Assembly: GCA_022432975.1 (NCBI GenBank)
Contig: CM039509.1
Location: 42,318,209-42,382,208 of the forward strand
DNA: 64,000 nucleotides
Reading direction: 5' to 3'
From: Begonia masoniana
Taxonomy: Eukaryota; Streptophyta; Magnoliopsida; Cucurbitales; Begoniaceae
Shown here: positions 54,014 through 64,000 of the stretch, piece after piece
Numbering within the stretch: the first letter of the stretch is position 1
Layout: every line of letters begins with the position of its first letter
Position numbers and translations under genes: made by a program
The notes under the pieces: model-generated
The model's database searches: none
What the model saw: the letters and a program-made list of their open reading frames with translations, nothing else
What the model was told of the DNA's origin: nothing

Positions 54014-57000
54014 ATGAGGCCTGCTAGCCTTCCCTTTTACTTCCTCTCCTTTCTTCTTCCTTGTCTTCTGATTGCAATCCCTTCTTCTTCTTCTCCTGTC
54101 AAAAGGGTCTGTATTTTCTTTTTCATTATCCTCCTCCTTTTCATGAATTATTAATATGTCATTTATCTGACTGTTCGTTGTTTTTGTTCGTGTTTTTCTA
54201 GTCTTATGTTGTCTACATGGGATCGCATTCGCATAACGCGAAACTCGGATGGATTGATGCAGATGTCGTGAAGAATTCGCACTGTGAATTTCTGAAACCG
54301 TTCTTGGCTAGGTAATTTGTGGTTCACTCACCTTCGATTTCATATGTTTTATGTGTTTTGTCACAACAAATTGAAATAATATAAGCATAGAACCAGATTA
54401 AAACACTTCAATTCCATTCCATGGTTACATGTTTCATGTGTGAAAAACAAAAAAACGTAACTTTTTTTTGTCTTTCCATTGTCAGCAATGATTTTGCAGA
54501 AGAAGCTATTTTTTACTCGTACACAAGGCACATCAATGGCTTTGCTGCAATGCTGGAAGATGAAGTTGCTTCTGAAATATCAAGTAAGAAAATTTCTGTA
54601 TCCTATAATTAATGTCATTATTTTTCCTCTCATTTTCTCTTAATTTTCCTTCAGATTCTAATAATCTATAATAAAAAAACAGGGCATCCAAAGGTTGTCT
54701 CAGTGTTTTGAACAAAGGAAGAAGCTTGCACACCACTCGTTCATGGCGTTTCTTGGGTCTCGAAGAAGATGGTATTGTTCCTTCTGGTTCGATATGGAAG
54801 AAGGCTAGATATGGAGAAGATACAATAATCGGCAACCTCGATACTGGTGGGTTTTTTTTTTTTTTTTTTGCATTATTTATTTATTTTTTCAATTGTTTTT
54901 TAAGTTTCCAGATTTATTATTGATTACTTTTACAAATATGGTTGGGAAGATCAAAATATACATTAAATTTTGATTAGAATCGTTGACCTTTTGCTTTGGT
55001 TCTTTCAGAAGACTGGTCAGATTTTTAATATTTTTTCTTAATCTTTATTAAGGTTTATTAATTGTGCTTTAGATTGACGTTCCAAGACAACAGTCAAAAC
55101 TAAAACAGTTCCTACAGTTTTCTATTTGGAAAAACAGTGGGGAAAAGGAGTTCTTAAAATGCAGTGAGATTTTGAAATGATCTTCTGATAAATTCAAACA
55201 AAAAAAAAAAGTTTGAAATGAAAAGAAATCTGAAGATTAATGAAAACGAAGCAGGGGTGTGGCCAGAATCAAAAAGCTTCAGTGATGAAGAAATGGGACC
55301 GATTCCATCAAGGTGGAGAGGAATCTGCCAAAATGACAAAGATGCTGCATTTCATTGCAACAGGTGCATGGATTCTGCATCATTCTCCTTATATATCTCT
55401 TCTTCTTTTTCAATTTATGATTTTCATTTCCACTATCCGTCAAATATATGCTCAAATTTTCAAGTTTAGAGGTATAGAGAGAGAGAGGGACAGCCATTGA
55501 AATGCTAGAGAGAGAGAGAGAGAGGGACAGCCATTGAAATGCTCGAAACAGGTAGGACTCAGGAGCATGGCCCACCATTTACTCTGCGATTAATGGTGGA
55601 ATATTCAAAGACTTTGACAATGGAAGCCATATTATCCATATGCAACTTTCAAGTAAAGCAGAGGAGAATAATGGGTTAACCCAGAATCCACTGGAAAATC
55701 ATTAAAATGTCTTAAATCATCGAAGCTGATTAGATGATATAGAATTTTGTTGGAAGTAGTATAATTCCGATTTGCTGGTGGGTTTTGTAAATTGAAGGAA
55801 GCTGATTGGAGCAAGATACTTCCACAAAGGCTACTCCTCAGTGGCAGGCAAACTCAACTCTTCATATGAATCCCCCCGGGACAAAGAAGGCCACGGCTCA
55901 CACACCTTATCGACAGCAGGCGGAAACTTTGTAGCCGATGCGAGTGTCTTCGGCCGAGGCATCGGGACGGCAAAGGGCGGATCGCCCAAGGCCAGAGTTG
56001 CTGCCTACAAAGTGTGTTGGCCTCCGGTGTCCGGAAACGAATGTTTCGATGCCGACATTTTGGCCGCGTTTGATATCGCGATCCACGACGGAGTCGATGT
56101 TTTGTCGGTTTCTTTGGGAGGAGAGCCCACCTCATTTTTTAACGATAGTGTTGCAATTGGCTCGTTTCATGCGGTGAAGCACGGAATTGTGGTGGTTTGT
56201 TCGGCCGGAAATTCTGGACCTGCTTTGGGTTCGGTTAGTAACCTTGCACCGTGGCAGATCACGGTCGGGGCGAGCACGATGGACAGGAAGTTTCTTAGCT
56301 ACGTTGTTCTGGCAAATAATAAGCGGATTGAGGTAAGTTTCAACACAATTTCATTACAGTATTAAAAAGTGATAATCTTCCAACTTAAACTTTTGAGATT
56401 ATTGTTAATTTAGTGTCATTTTCGGCAGGGAGAGAGCTTGTCATCGACCATCCTGCCGAGCGGAGTGTTCTATCCACTAATCAGTGCTGCAAATGCTCGA
56501 TTGGCAAACGTATCGGCCGATCAAGGGTAAGAATTGGCTCCGTCTTTCTAAGTTCTATTGCATAGTTAATACACATAACTCTTCGTTTTTCTAAATCATT
56601 GAAAATCCAGATTGCTCTGCAAAGCCGGGACACTAGATCCCGAAAAGGTGAAGGGAAAAATCTTGGTCTGCCTTCGAGGTGTCAACGCGAGGGTGGACAA
56701 GGGCGAGAAGGCCTTGTTGGCTGGAGCAGTTGGGATGATCCTTGCAAATAGCGAACTCAATGGCAATGAAATAATTGCTGATCCACACGTCCTCCCTGCC
56801 TCACACATCAACTTCACTGATGGGGTCAAAGTTTTCACCTATATCAACTCAACCAAGTGAGATTACACTCAAAATTCAAAATGCCATCTCTACAAAAGAA
56901 TTATGAATTAAATTGATGACATAATTTTTCGGTAGGTCCCCGAAGGCTTACATTACGGGTGTAATGACTCAATTGGGTACGAAACCAGCTCCGTTCATGG

Positions 57001-57975
57001 CGGCATTTTCATCGAAGGGACCGAGTAAAATAACACCCGAAATTCTTAAGGTGATCACTAACATTCCTTTTCCCTTCTTTTTTTTTTTAATCGATTCAGT
57101 CTTTTGCTAACTTTTGTGATTCCAGCCAGATATTACAGCTCCGGGAGTAAACATCATTGCCGCCTATACGGAAGCACAAGGCCCTACAAATCAAGAATTT
57201 GATGTTCGCCGAGTTACATTCAACTCTGTTTCGGGCACTTCCATGTCATGTCCACATGTTTCCGGTATTGTCGGTCTTTTAAAAACCCTCCATCCAAAAT
57301 GGAGTCCTGCAGCTATAAAATCAGCAATCATGACAACTGGTACGAATATCAGCCTATTAATATATCGAATTTTCCCATTCTTTGCCATAAAGCTGTTCCA
57401 TTTTCTTTCAATAACTCCTTTTTCCTCCTTTACTTACAGCAAGCATTGAGGATAACACCATGGAGTTGATTCTCAATGCTTCTTACAACGTAGCCTCGCC
57501 ATTCAATTACGGGTCGGGACATGTTCGACCAAGTCAAGCTATGGATCCCGGGTTGGTTTACGACATGAAAGTTAAAGACTACCTTATGTTTCTATGCACG
57601 TTGGGTTATAACAAAACTCAAATTTCATTATTCTCGAAGAGACCCTATACATGCAAGAAAAATATAAGTTTGATCGACCTCAACTACCCGTCTATTACGG
57701 TTCCTAGACTCTCGGGCTCCATCAAAGTAACTCGAACGTTGAAGAACATGGGTTCTAGCGGGTCCTACAATGTCTACGTCCAAAAACCGAATGGAGTTAA
57801 TGTTTTCGTTAATCCAAAGCGATTGACATTCATGAAGATTGGCGAAGAGAGGAGCTTTAATGTTACTTTGAAGCTTAAGAAAGGTTTTGTGGTGAAGGAC
57901 TATGTGTTTGGGCAACTCGTGTGGTCAGATGGTAAGCACTTGGTGAGGAGTCCTATTGTGGTAAAAGCATTCTAG
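54014..57975 (+). pseudogene. Subtilisin-like serine protease, SBT5/AIR3-like, 11 exons, one-base frameshift in exon 4
   Basis: Secreted S8 protease. Exons by GT-AG: 54014-54106, 54202-54311, 54486-54583, 54683-54846, 55255-55363, 55798-56332, 56429-56526, 56611-56856, 56936-57050, 57126-57339, 57440-57975. A signal peptide (about residues 1-25) is followed by the I9 propeptide (SYVVYMGSH to HPKVVSVF). The catalytic triad is visible: Asp (NLDTGVWPES), His (GHGSHTLSTA), Ser (SGTSMSCPH), plus the oxyanion Asn (CSAGNSGP). A PA domain spans exons 7-8 and a fibronectin III-like C-terminus fills exon 11. Exons total 2318 nt, one short of a multiple of three. The break is in exon 4 at about 54705, where VSVF meets TGA while the next frame reads LNKGRSLHTTRSWRFLGLE. 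Everything else is intact, so this is a recent loss or a sequencing error in a T run. Confidence 0.9.
55470..55550. repeat. (GA)n and duplicated GGGACAGCCATTGAAATGCT in subtilase intron 5
   Basis: An AGAGAG run followed by GGGACAGCCATTGAAATGCT occurs twice in tandem, a simple intron microsatellite expansion. Confidence 0.85.
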
Positions 57976-59188
57976 AGGTCGGAAAAGTCGCCTCTCTATC
58001 GGTACTTGGTCGGTTTTTCAGACGTGTTGTTTGTGAATTTTTCAAGGGAAACGATAGGTGAAGAAGAGGGAAATGGAAAAACCGAGGTAAGTCGAAAAGT
58101 CATTTCTTACGCTTCGCTTTTCAGTTTGTTTTCGAATTGTTTACATAGAAGGGAAAGCATGCACTTCTTGTAGTATCTTCCATTTTACTAGTAAGGGATA
58201 AACACAAAAAACAACATATTAACATTGTCCCTCACTGAGAGATGATGTCGAAGTGTAAAATAAGATGATTAAACCTAATATTACTTTTGTTTTTATGTAT
58301 AAAGTTATTAAATAATTATAATATTTAATAGTTACGATATAATAATGAATAAAATACAATTTAGATCTTAATATTTGATGTCATTTATAAAATTTGACCT
58401 CAAACTATTTTTTGTAAGAACTTCAACCTTTTTAACTATCAACAATTTGAACTTTGTTGATAATTTATTTGTTAAATTAAACACGTGTGTATTACGTTTT
58501 TTCATTTAATAAAGCGTTTTAACATGATCATAACTCTTCCGGCGATTCCTAAGCTGATTGAGAGAGTTCGAAATCGCAAGATAAGAGATCTATAAAGTTT
58601 GAAATCAGATTAGAAATCGAGTTAAAATGCATTACTAAGTGAAAAACGTGCATGCTGAATTTAACATAAATTGACGACAATATCTAAATTGGTGACAACT
58701 GAAAATGTTGAAATTCAATTTATCTAAAAATATAGTTTATAGGTCTATTTGTAAATTACTTCAAATATTAAAATATAAATTACATTTTACTCGATAATAA
58801 TATTTATATGCATTAGATTTGTAAAATTAATATGCGATTTGTTCAACTCATTGGACACAATGGGCTCCTCGACTTGTTTAGATAGAATTTCTAAGTATTG
58901 GGTAATTGTTGAAGGAATTGAATAAATAAATGGGATCTAAGCCAATCCAAACCCTAAACCTCTTCACAAATTAACAAAATATTTCAAGAATTAATATCCA
59001 CGTGGCATGCCCCACTCGTGGCGTAACATGATTTGCTGAGAGTTTTTCAAAAATAACTGGAATTCTAACAGATTTTTTAAAGATAATACCCAAATTACCC
59101 CTAACGGCAAAGTTTGAAGGGCTGTGGATTTACGTAATAAAGATAAAAGTGCGTGGGTAAAGGAGTCCGGAGGCGCCATTAAAGACCA
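57976..59188. other. Intergenic, no feature recognised
   Basis: The subtilase 3' flank, AT-rich. No ORF or repeat of note. Confidence 0.6.
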
Positions 59189-59257
59189 ATGGTGGAAACA
59201 AACTGTGTAATCAAAGACGAAGAGCAGAGAGCAGACCAGAAAGAGCGAAGTTCTCCT

Positions 59258-59293
<36 letters not shown>
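59258..59293 (+). repeat. (CT)n microsatellite in leader of AGPase-like fragment
   Basis: About 17 CT units directly upstream of the fragment start, typical of a plant 5' leader. A (TCG)n run at 59395-59420 encodes the Ser stretch. Confidence 0.9.
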
Positions 59294-59295
<2 letters not shown>

Positions 59296-59356
59296 GATGA
59301 TTTCTGTGGATTCTGGATTTGGAAAAAGATTCGATTGTAGACCTTATGTTGCGAAA

Positions 59357-59650
59357 ATGGCGTCTTCTATGGCAGCCATTGGTCTGACACTTCCGTCGTC
59401 GTCGTCGTCGTCGTCGTCTTCTTCTTCTTCCGTGAGTGCTTCTAGTCAGAGCAGGAAAATTCCTAGCCGAAAGCTATCGCGGGAAGTAAGATCCTCAGTC
59501 CAACTTCTGGTTTGGGTTCAGGAAGATCCTGCACTGGTCGAGCTACTCCGCTGATCGTTTCTCCAAAACCTGATTCCGATAGGAAGACTTCCCAGACTTT
59601 GCATCGATCCCGATGCAAGCCTGTCAAGCCCCTAATGGACTGCAACAGAA
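59357..59650 (+). pseudogene. ADP-glucose pyrophosphorylase small subunit, N-terminal fragment
   Basis: Known role of the intact gene: plastid starch synthesis, making ADP-glucose. The ATG at 59357 starts MASSMAAIGLTLP followed by a Ser run, a typical transit peptide of this subunit. After a one-base shift near 59500 the next frame gives GSGRSCTGRATPLIVSPK and DSDRKTSQT; after a second shift near 59600, CIDPDAS. This order (Ser-rich transit peptide, PLIVSPK, SDSKNSQTCLDPDAS-like) is characteristic of the small subunit just before its catalytic domain. The sequence then diverges, and the glycine-rich catalytic start is absent. A CT-rich leader precedes it (59258-59293). It looks like a truncated duplicate; the identification rests on remembered motif order. 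Confidence 0.6.
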
Positions 59651-59699
59651 CGAGGGACGATCGACTCGATTTTGACTCGAAAATCAAGTCAATCGTCCG

Positions 59700-61300
59700 A
59701 CTCTAAATCATATTTTCTTTAAAATCGAGTCTAATTGTCCGACTCTAAATTTTATTCACTTCAAAAGAACACGCATCGGAAAGTTTATAAAATAATATAA
59801 AGTCAAGAGTTCAAAATATAAATTAAACAGTTCTGACAAGAGATACCAGTTAACGTGATGAAATACGTCCAAACAAAATAACAAAACATCATACGACTTA
59901 CAATTTTTCAAAAATCTCTAACCTTAAAAATTTTAAATGAAACCTATAGAAAATTCTTGTTTCCTCGCTGATAACTAGAACTCTTCTTGTTTTGATCCTG
60001 AAAAAAAATAGTAGTCATTTGGGGTGAGTCAACTAAACTCAATAAATGTAGAGTTTATTTCCAGCAGTCATAAAATATTATGCATAAATTTAATAAAAAT
60101 ACAGTTATGCAATTTAAATAGATGTTCGGTGAAAATGGAGCCTCTCATGGACTCCGAGCGCACTGGATCATAGGCCAAAATATCGACATTAGGCAGTTGC
60201 ATGCCATAATTACCATGATTAGGTTTAGGGTTTCACCCCTAAGGACACGGCTCTTCAGCTGTCCTATTACTTCCAGTTAAAACCACACAATTTTTATTAA
60301 TGATAAAATATATAGTTGATAAATGTGTGAAAAAACAATAGTACAAAATTAAATGAACATTTTTATGCTAAATAAATGAATTTGATTAATGAATTAAAAA
60401 TAATACTTAACCGAAGATAAAATAAATCTCTACCTCGAGTGAACTTACAATAGGTCAAAAATCAATATATATTCAAGTGTCTGAGTCGATGAGTCATACT
60501 TCAATTCAATAAATTGGTACCTAGCAAAGAGTAAAATCCTCTATTATTTTTGGGCTAACTTATCTCCTAATTTACCCTCAAAGATGGTCTACATCCAATT
60601 TGTAATCAAAGTCTGATTATTATTATTTTTATTCTTTATTCCTCCACAATCAACGTAATCTACTGCCCAAAATATCATAACTACATACTAAAAACACCCA
60701 AGCCATATAAATTGATTTACAGGGCACGTACCCAACTGTTGCTAACCCATCAACGTAAAAGGGATACTTTTATACTGAAAATCAACTTGAACTCTCGGTA
60801 ATGATTTCCCAATCAATATTTCAGAGTATATCGCGAAATAATTTTTGATCTTAAAATCTATTCAGGAGGAGGTTTATCGAACATTAATCTTACTTACAAA
60901 ATCTCTAATTCTCCTTTCATTCTGTTTTTACATGGGTTCATTTCTTTCCCAAATATCCTATAATTCATCAAACTCACAATTGTCCTATTATTCAACTGAG
61001 AACTACAAGAAGAAAACAATAGAAACGAAGGAGAATGATTCACCTTTGATTTTCCTTTTCAAAACCGATCGATACTGCCATTTCAAAATCACCCAAATAG
61101 GAGGAGATAATCATATTCAAAACAGAGAAAATAAATCACGTCTAAAGTTTTTTTTCCTAAGAGAACACGAACACAAAGAAGGGGGAATCATTCACCAAAT
61201 TTCGAGCACCAGGGTCGAGCCTCCAAATCGTTTCACAAAGGTTGAAGAGAAAAAGACAAGGAATGTTTTAAAACTGAAAAATTAAGATCAGTTATGCGAT
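59700..61300. other. Unassigned AT-rich sequence
   Basis: Contains short repeats such as GTCCGACTCTAAAT (59696 and 59740) and a block with CTCTCATGGACTCCGAGCGC (60140). An ORF of 146 codons at 60845-61285 has low-complexity composition and no motif I recognise; I do not call it a gene. Confidence 0.5.
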
Positions 61301-61309
61301 GTCACACAA

Positions 61310-62628
61310 GAAACTTCATGTGACATCGAATATTAATGCAATAATGGACAATATAAATATGCGGAAATAAATGACACAGGAGGTTGGTAACGCAGTTCGG
61401 CAACCAGCCTATGTCTGCGAGGCCACACCCAGATATAAAAATATTTCTTTGAGTTCACAAAGTTACAAGACAATCAGACTTATACAAATAAAGACTCTCT
61501 CTTATCTTTTTCGCCGCCTCTAGCTAACTTCTCCAAGGAAACTGTTTTTACGAGCTCCCATCGACTTTAGATCGACCTCTCCCGAGATCTAGAAAACAAC
61601 AAGATCCCCTTATTTTTGATTTCTCTCGAAATCCATGTTATGGCAAGATCCCCTCGCCCACGATCAAAGTGACAAACTCCCATTGTCTAAAAAACAGAAC
61701 TCCTCCCAAGTTCGGATGCAGCCTCCTCCCGAGACTGAGCTTCAATGAAGAACAAAGAAAAATTGCCTCCTCTGACACCTCCTGGAACACCAAGACGTTG
61801 TCTTCGGACGCAATACTCAACACACTCAATAAATCGATGAAATCCACAACATAGAAAGAGTGTGTAAAACAATCACAAATCCATACGCAGAAACGTAGGG
61901 AATGAAAGAAAAGCAATGGCTCGCAAAGTGAAGAAAACTTCTCTTGTAAAAATCAAAACTCCATCCGCTGAAGAATAAACACCGATCACTCACAGTAATC
62001 GTGGGAGAAAGGATTAACAGTTGCTGAACACACGCAATCGTCGGTGAAGAATAAAATCGCCCGAATGAATAAAGTCTTTTTGCTCTCAAGAATAATGGCT
62101 TCAGCAACCTTCAACTGTGTAGGGGGAATGCATAATATACTGGGCGTCAAATATTCTTTCCAAATAGATCGCACAGAATAAGGAAAACAAATCTTAACAA
62201 ATTCGGTTGAGTGACACACCGTGTGACACTTTAGGAAAGTATCTCCAACAACTTGGATATTCATCCAAAAAATTAAGAAAACATCGCATTATTCACGTGA
62301 TCTCGAAGCCTAACAGATTTCACCAAATCTTCATCAAATCAGCTTACCAAAACAAAGTTTACCAAAAAACAAGTGCCTTTAACTTTTTTAATAACTTTCC
62401 TAATATTCTTGTTTCCTTATTTTTTCTTCCACAGAATCTTCATGATAATATGTATCCATCCAATAATCTGAATATAATATTTCTTGATCACCAAGAAACA
62501 AACTACCACTTTGGAAAATAGTGGAATAAAATATTACTTTGAAAAATAGTAGAATAAAATGTTATCTCCATAAATATAATTTGCCAAAAAATCAATGTCA
62601 ACAAATTTGCAATATATTTACATTTACA
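61310..62628 (-). repeat. Copia-type LTR, minus strand (left limit approximate)
   Basis: On the minus strand the LTR starts TGTAAATGTAAATATATT at 62628, right after an AAAGGGGGAGAT polypurine tract, a hallmark of plant copia elements. It contains GGTTGGTAACGCAGTTCGGC (61384) and CCTATGTCTGCGAGGCC (61408), phrases common in copia LTR/leader regions. The other LTR lies outside the window, so the left limit near 61310 is a guess. Confidence 0.55.
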
Positions 62629-62643
62629 ATCTCCCCCTTTGAC
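62629..62643 (-). other. Copia polypurine tract
   Basis: TCAAAGGGGGAGAT on the minus strand adjoining the LTR start, the plus-strand primer site of Ty1/copia elements. Confidence 0.75.
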
Positions 62644-64000
62644 ATTTTTTGGCAAAATCAATAAAACCAATAACTTCAATAACTCCCCCTGAATTTTCTC
62701 CCCTTAGATTGATGGCTTCAAAACATCATCAAAATACTCTCCCAAAATTACCAAAATAGTCCCCTTTTTTGCCATAAAAAGACAAAAAAATAAATATAGA
62801 AGAAGATCAATTACCATCATAAGCACATATGAATACCAGAATCACTAAATAATCGCCATGATCACTATAGGGCGATAACTAATAATACAGAAAATAGAAC
62901 ATCCAGATAAGCACCAAAATCTTCAGATAAGTACCACAGAGAAATAGCCAATCCAAGGAGAATATAATATCCATATGCATCAGATTATCCATAGAGAGAA
63001 AGATCAGAGCCAGACAAATTGTTCAATAGTATTCCACGAATAGAAGCATTGAAGAGACCATTATAATTGTAGAAATCAGTGCTTAACATCAAAATTTTAT
63101 GGAACCTCCTTCCATGACATCAGATAGAATACCAGATGGACCAGCTCTTTCATCTGACTTGAATTGTGAACCCGAGGAATCCATATGCGGGTTTTTCTTA
63201 TAACTATCATTTAGGAGTTCAAAAATCACATATTTCTGTTTTTCAAGCTAAGAAATCTGAATGCTTAGAGATTTTGACATATCCACTAAAAACTTTACAG
63301 ATCTAGCCAGGAGAGCAGAATCAGTTCTAGACTCAGAGATTGGCATGCTTTCAACAAAACCCTTCTAAATCATTTATGTGATCCCTCATCTGTAGTTTAT
63401 AACTAATACGGATCTTCTCTTTTTCAACATATAAAACTTCATTCTCTCTAATGATAGACAGTTAAGCAGACAAAACGGCATAGATAAGAGAAGGAAAAGG
63501 GAGAGCTAACCGTGTATTCTTGCCGTCTTCATGCTTCATTATTTGGTCAAATAAAAGCTTTCCAAAATAAAAAGATATTGAATTTCCAATTTTGAATAGT
63601 AATGTTGTCATTGTCTTGTTTACTCCAGTTCCATGAGATGTAAGCATCTAGTTTCTCATGCCGATTTTGTGCAGAATTCCATACTTTACTGTAAGTTGTG
63701 AAACTGTAAAATCTTTTCCATGGGACCAGATGCGTGTGACACCCCCAGTGACATCAATTGAAACTCCTGACTTTTCAACAATTTTGGTCTTTTTAACCTG
63801 TTTCTTCACATTAGCAACTTTCTTTCTCTCGAAAATATCACTAGCAACTTCTTTAGCAGACATTTTTCCAACAAGGTCATTAAGCATCTAATAACAACTA
63901 TATTTCCATTTGCTATTTTCAATTACCATTTGCTGATCATTCAAAAATTTCATCTCACCTTGAAGTATCTTGATAAAACAAGACAACAATGCAGAATTAG
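62644..64000 (-). mobile_element. Internal 3' region of a copia-type element, continuing beyond the window
   Basis: Lies upstream (minus strand) of the polypurine tract. 62644-63460 has no clear coding signal except coiled-coil-like fragments (63250-63460). 63462-63887 holds a decayed extra ORF. Pol itself must lie to the right of the window. Confidence 0.55.
63462..63887 (-). pseudogene. Extra 3' ORF of copia-type element (putative plant transposon protein-like)
   Basis: Two open pieces in one frame, split by a TAG near 63647. The first (63887-63648) is basic, with SKEV-like and FTVSQLTVKYGILHKIGMRN residues. The second has LTSHGTGVNKTMTTLLFKIG, then FYFGKLLFDQIMKHE and LALPFPSLIYAVL. These resemble the plant domain of uncertain function seen also in accessory ORFs a and b (a thr/ser-rich SH.T.V....LLYKIG..-type helix and an LPFPSLI end). 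Its place between pol and the polypurine tract matches the position of additional ORFs in some plant copia lineages. Function unknown. Confidence 0.5.

Noticed and set aside
60845..61285. ORF of 146 codons
   Set aside because: Low-complexity, AT-driven composition, no motif, no splice context. I cannot support a gene.
61638..62264. Several minus-strand ORFs of about 90 codons
   Set aside because: They lie inside the copia-type LTR, overlap one another in different frames and show no known domain.

Overview
The window is plant nuclear DNA, probably from a core eudicot. The evidence is a spliced plant-type subtilase gene with GT-AG introns, an intronless DUF868 gene, and plant transposon classes (chromoviral Ty3/gypsy, Ty1/copia, Cassandra, hAT, LINE) with initiator tRNA-Met type primer binding sites. 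The species cannot be named from sequence alone. No rRNA, tRNA, CRISPR or bacterial-type operon was found.

Positions 1-51530 are almost entirely nested transposons whose insertion order can be read from target-site duplications. The oldest host unit on the left is a decayed copia polyprotein, now in five pieces (8013-8536, 9989-10238, 25615-26260, 28779-29189, and a part left of the window). Into it went (a) a Cassandra element whose 5' LTR was later split by a young, nearly intact gypsy element (1-7460); (b) a three-LTR Cassandra array with 5S-rRNA-like segments (8537-9988); (c) a 15.4-kb hAT element, hAT1 (10239-25614), whose transposase is split by three solo LTRs nested in one another; and (d) a solo LTR (26261-28778). 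A LINE remnant follows (30003-30690).

A second hAT, hAT2 (32235-51530, minus strand), is split exactly at its first catalytic motif by a non-autonomous gypsy element (33838-48952), which itself holds three more solo LTRs. The right arm of hAT2 carries a fragment resembling the start of a PERK-type receptor-kinase gene.

Positions 51531-59700 are a small gene island. It has a DUF868 gene (minus), a divergently placed SBT5/AIR3-like subtilase gene of 11 exons that carries a one-base frameshift, and a truncated, frameshifted N-terminal piece of an ADP-glucose pyrophosphorylase small-subunit gene. From about 61300 to the right edge lies a minus-strand copia-type element with an extra 3' ORF.

The most unusual signals are structured non-coding motifs. 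All eight inspected long gypsy LTRs contain a consensus splice donor followed by a small hairpin with compensatory changes. Some LTRs carry arrays of TGACGTCA or CACGTG. An eight-unit hairpin array with compensatory changes lies inside hAT1, and the same hairpin consensus recurs in an unrelated gypsy LTR. hAT1 also carries two accessory ORFs flanking its transposase that hAT2 lacks.
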